From Methylobacillus flagellatus_A (GTDB lineage: Bacteria > Pseudomonadota > Gammaproteobacteria > Burkholderiales > Methylophilaceae): a DNA stretch of 64,000 bases. A model generated the notes under the pieces. It was not told the DNA's origin and did not search any database. It saw only the letters and a program-made list of their open reading frames with translations. Shown here piece by piece: positions 63,556 through 64,000 of the stretch. A program made the translations under genes and the position numbers. The first letter of the stretch is position 1. Each line of letters starts with the position of its first letter. The stretch is taken from assembly GCF_031344055.1 (NCBI RefSeq), contig NZ_JADBEN010000001.1. One strand, given 5' to 3'.

Positions 63556-64000
63556 TGCCTTAATATGCCTCAAATTCAGTTTCGCTGACCGCTAGCTATG
63601 CTTAACATTGTCCGCAGAAACAAATTCCGCCCAACATTGATTCAAACTTAATTGCTACCTGATTAGACAGGTAACTGAGTCTGGAGGGCAATAATTGTTG
63701 CGTTGAATATACAAGCGGGACGCCATGTTGCCGAAAATGAGCAAAGGGAGGTTATATGTTTTGCAGCACCCGGCCTGTATGCTTTGGAAACATTGGTATG
63801 GATGTGAAGGTCGTTTTCGAGCAGTGTAGCTGCCAAAAGGCATTTGAATGGGCTGGTATTGACAACCCAATTTGTTAAGCTATCTTTTACCCAGCAATCC
63901 CGATTGGTTTTTGTGTGGTCTTACTTTACAGAGCGTGACCATAGTAATAGTCATGCTGCCGGGTAAAGGTCATCCTAATACTACATGCCCCGTTTGAGAT
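63556..64000. other. Region after tnsB without a recognisable gene
   Basis: No tnsC, tnsD or cargo gene is seen. Two stretches (63569-63586, 63641-63658) match the terminal repeat in reverse at about 12 of 18 positions, too weak to call a right end. TAGACA near 63664-63669 could be a terminus, but no target duplication matches. Confidence 0.4.
63756..63878 (+). CDS. Possible 40-residue cysteine-rich peptide
   Basis: ATG at 63756 preceded by AAAGGGAGG with 5 nt spacing, an unusually good ribosome-binding site in this region. The peptide MFCSTRPVCFGNIGMDVKVV... contains five cysteines. No homology is recognised and it may be chance. Confidence 0.25.
   Translation: MFCSTRPVCFGNIGMDVKVVFEQCSCQKAFEWAGIDNPIC

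Noticed and set aside
63641..63672. Right end of the Tn7-like element
   Set aside because: Only about 12 of 18 positions match the left repeat, spacing is not 21 bp, and flanking bases do not match as a target duplication.

Overview
The window looks like chromosome of a methylotrophic betaproteobacterium of the family Methylophilaceae. Methylobacillus is my best guess from memory, not from a search. The reasons are a lanthanide-type methanol dehydrogenase (XoxF), a YdeP/Fdh4-type formate oxidoreductase, and the betaproteobacterial gene orders dusB-fis-purH-purD and polA-LOG-DUF2782-thrB-BPSS1780-uvrD. Most of the window is fairly GC-rich. Two stretches are clearly AT-richer and look acquired: 25.4-26.9 kb and 60.06-64.0 kb.

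Region 1 (1-16.1 kb) is a nitrate/nitrite assimilation locus, all on the minus strand, in three transcription units. Unit A is nirB-nirD-nasA, where NasA is fused to a sulfite-reductase-type flavoprotein and runs off the left edge. Unit B is outer-membrane porin-cobA-narK-PP2C/kinase. Unit C is nirC/focA-PP2C/kinase-nasR. Each unit is preceded by a sigma-54 -24/-12 promoter. Each also has a leader with a GGAC-AAMGGC-GTCC hexaloop hairpin overlapping a strong intrinsic terminator. The NasR-type NIT-ANTAR antiterminator encoded in unit C is the obvious reader of these leaders. Together they form a nitrogen-limitation plus nitrate AND gate over the whole pathway.

Region 2 (16.3-31.1 kb) holds an ABC exporter, a small secreted protein, cstA-ybdD, a MocR-type regulator and a formate oxidoreductase with a small winged-helix partner. 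Then comes an AT-rich islet (NucS-like nuclease, BrnT/BrnA-like toxin-antitoxin), followed by lgt, ilvD, a hexose-6-phosphate mutarotase and a small cytochrome c. Region 3 (31.1-35.2 kb) is a divergent pair: a sigma-54 activator and xoxF. xoxF has its own sigma-54 promoter and three related inverted repeats.

Region 4 (35.2-57.5 kb) is mostly housekeeping: APC permease, hemF, tsaC-like, purD, purH, fis, dusB, a chemoreceptor, DUF72, TetR/DJ-1, YkgJ, a CinA-like protein, a BFD ferredoxin, polA, LOG, thrB and uvrD. It contains striking nested palindromic repeats at 35.27-35.89, 38.89-39.16 and 40.51-40.61 kb. Region 5 (57.5-60.06 kb) has a candidate small RNA with C-rich loops and the CIRCE-controlled groES-groEL operon.

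Region 6 (60.07-64 kb) is a Tn7-like transposon remnant beside the groESL promoter. It has a TGTCG terminus with three 18-bp repeats at exact 21-bp spacing, an Xre regulator with a palindromic operator, a TnsA-like nuclease that seems frameshifted near its end, and a C-terminally truncated TnsB-like transposase. No tnsC is seen before the window ends.

No tRNA, rRNA or CRISPR array was seen.
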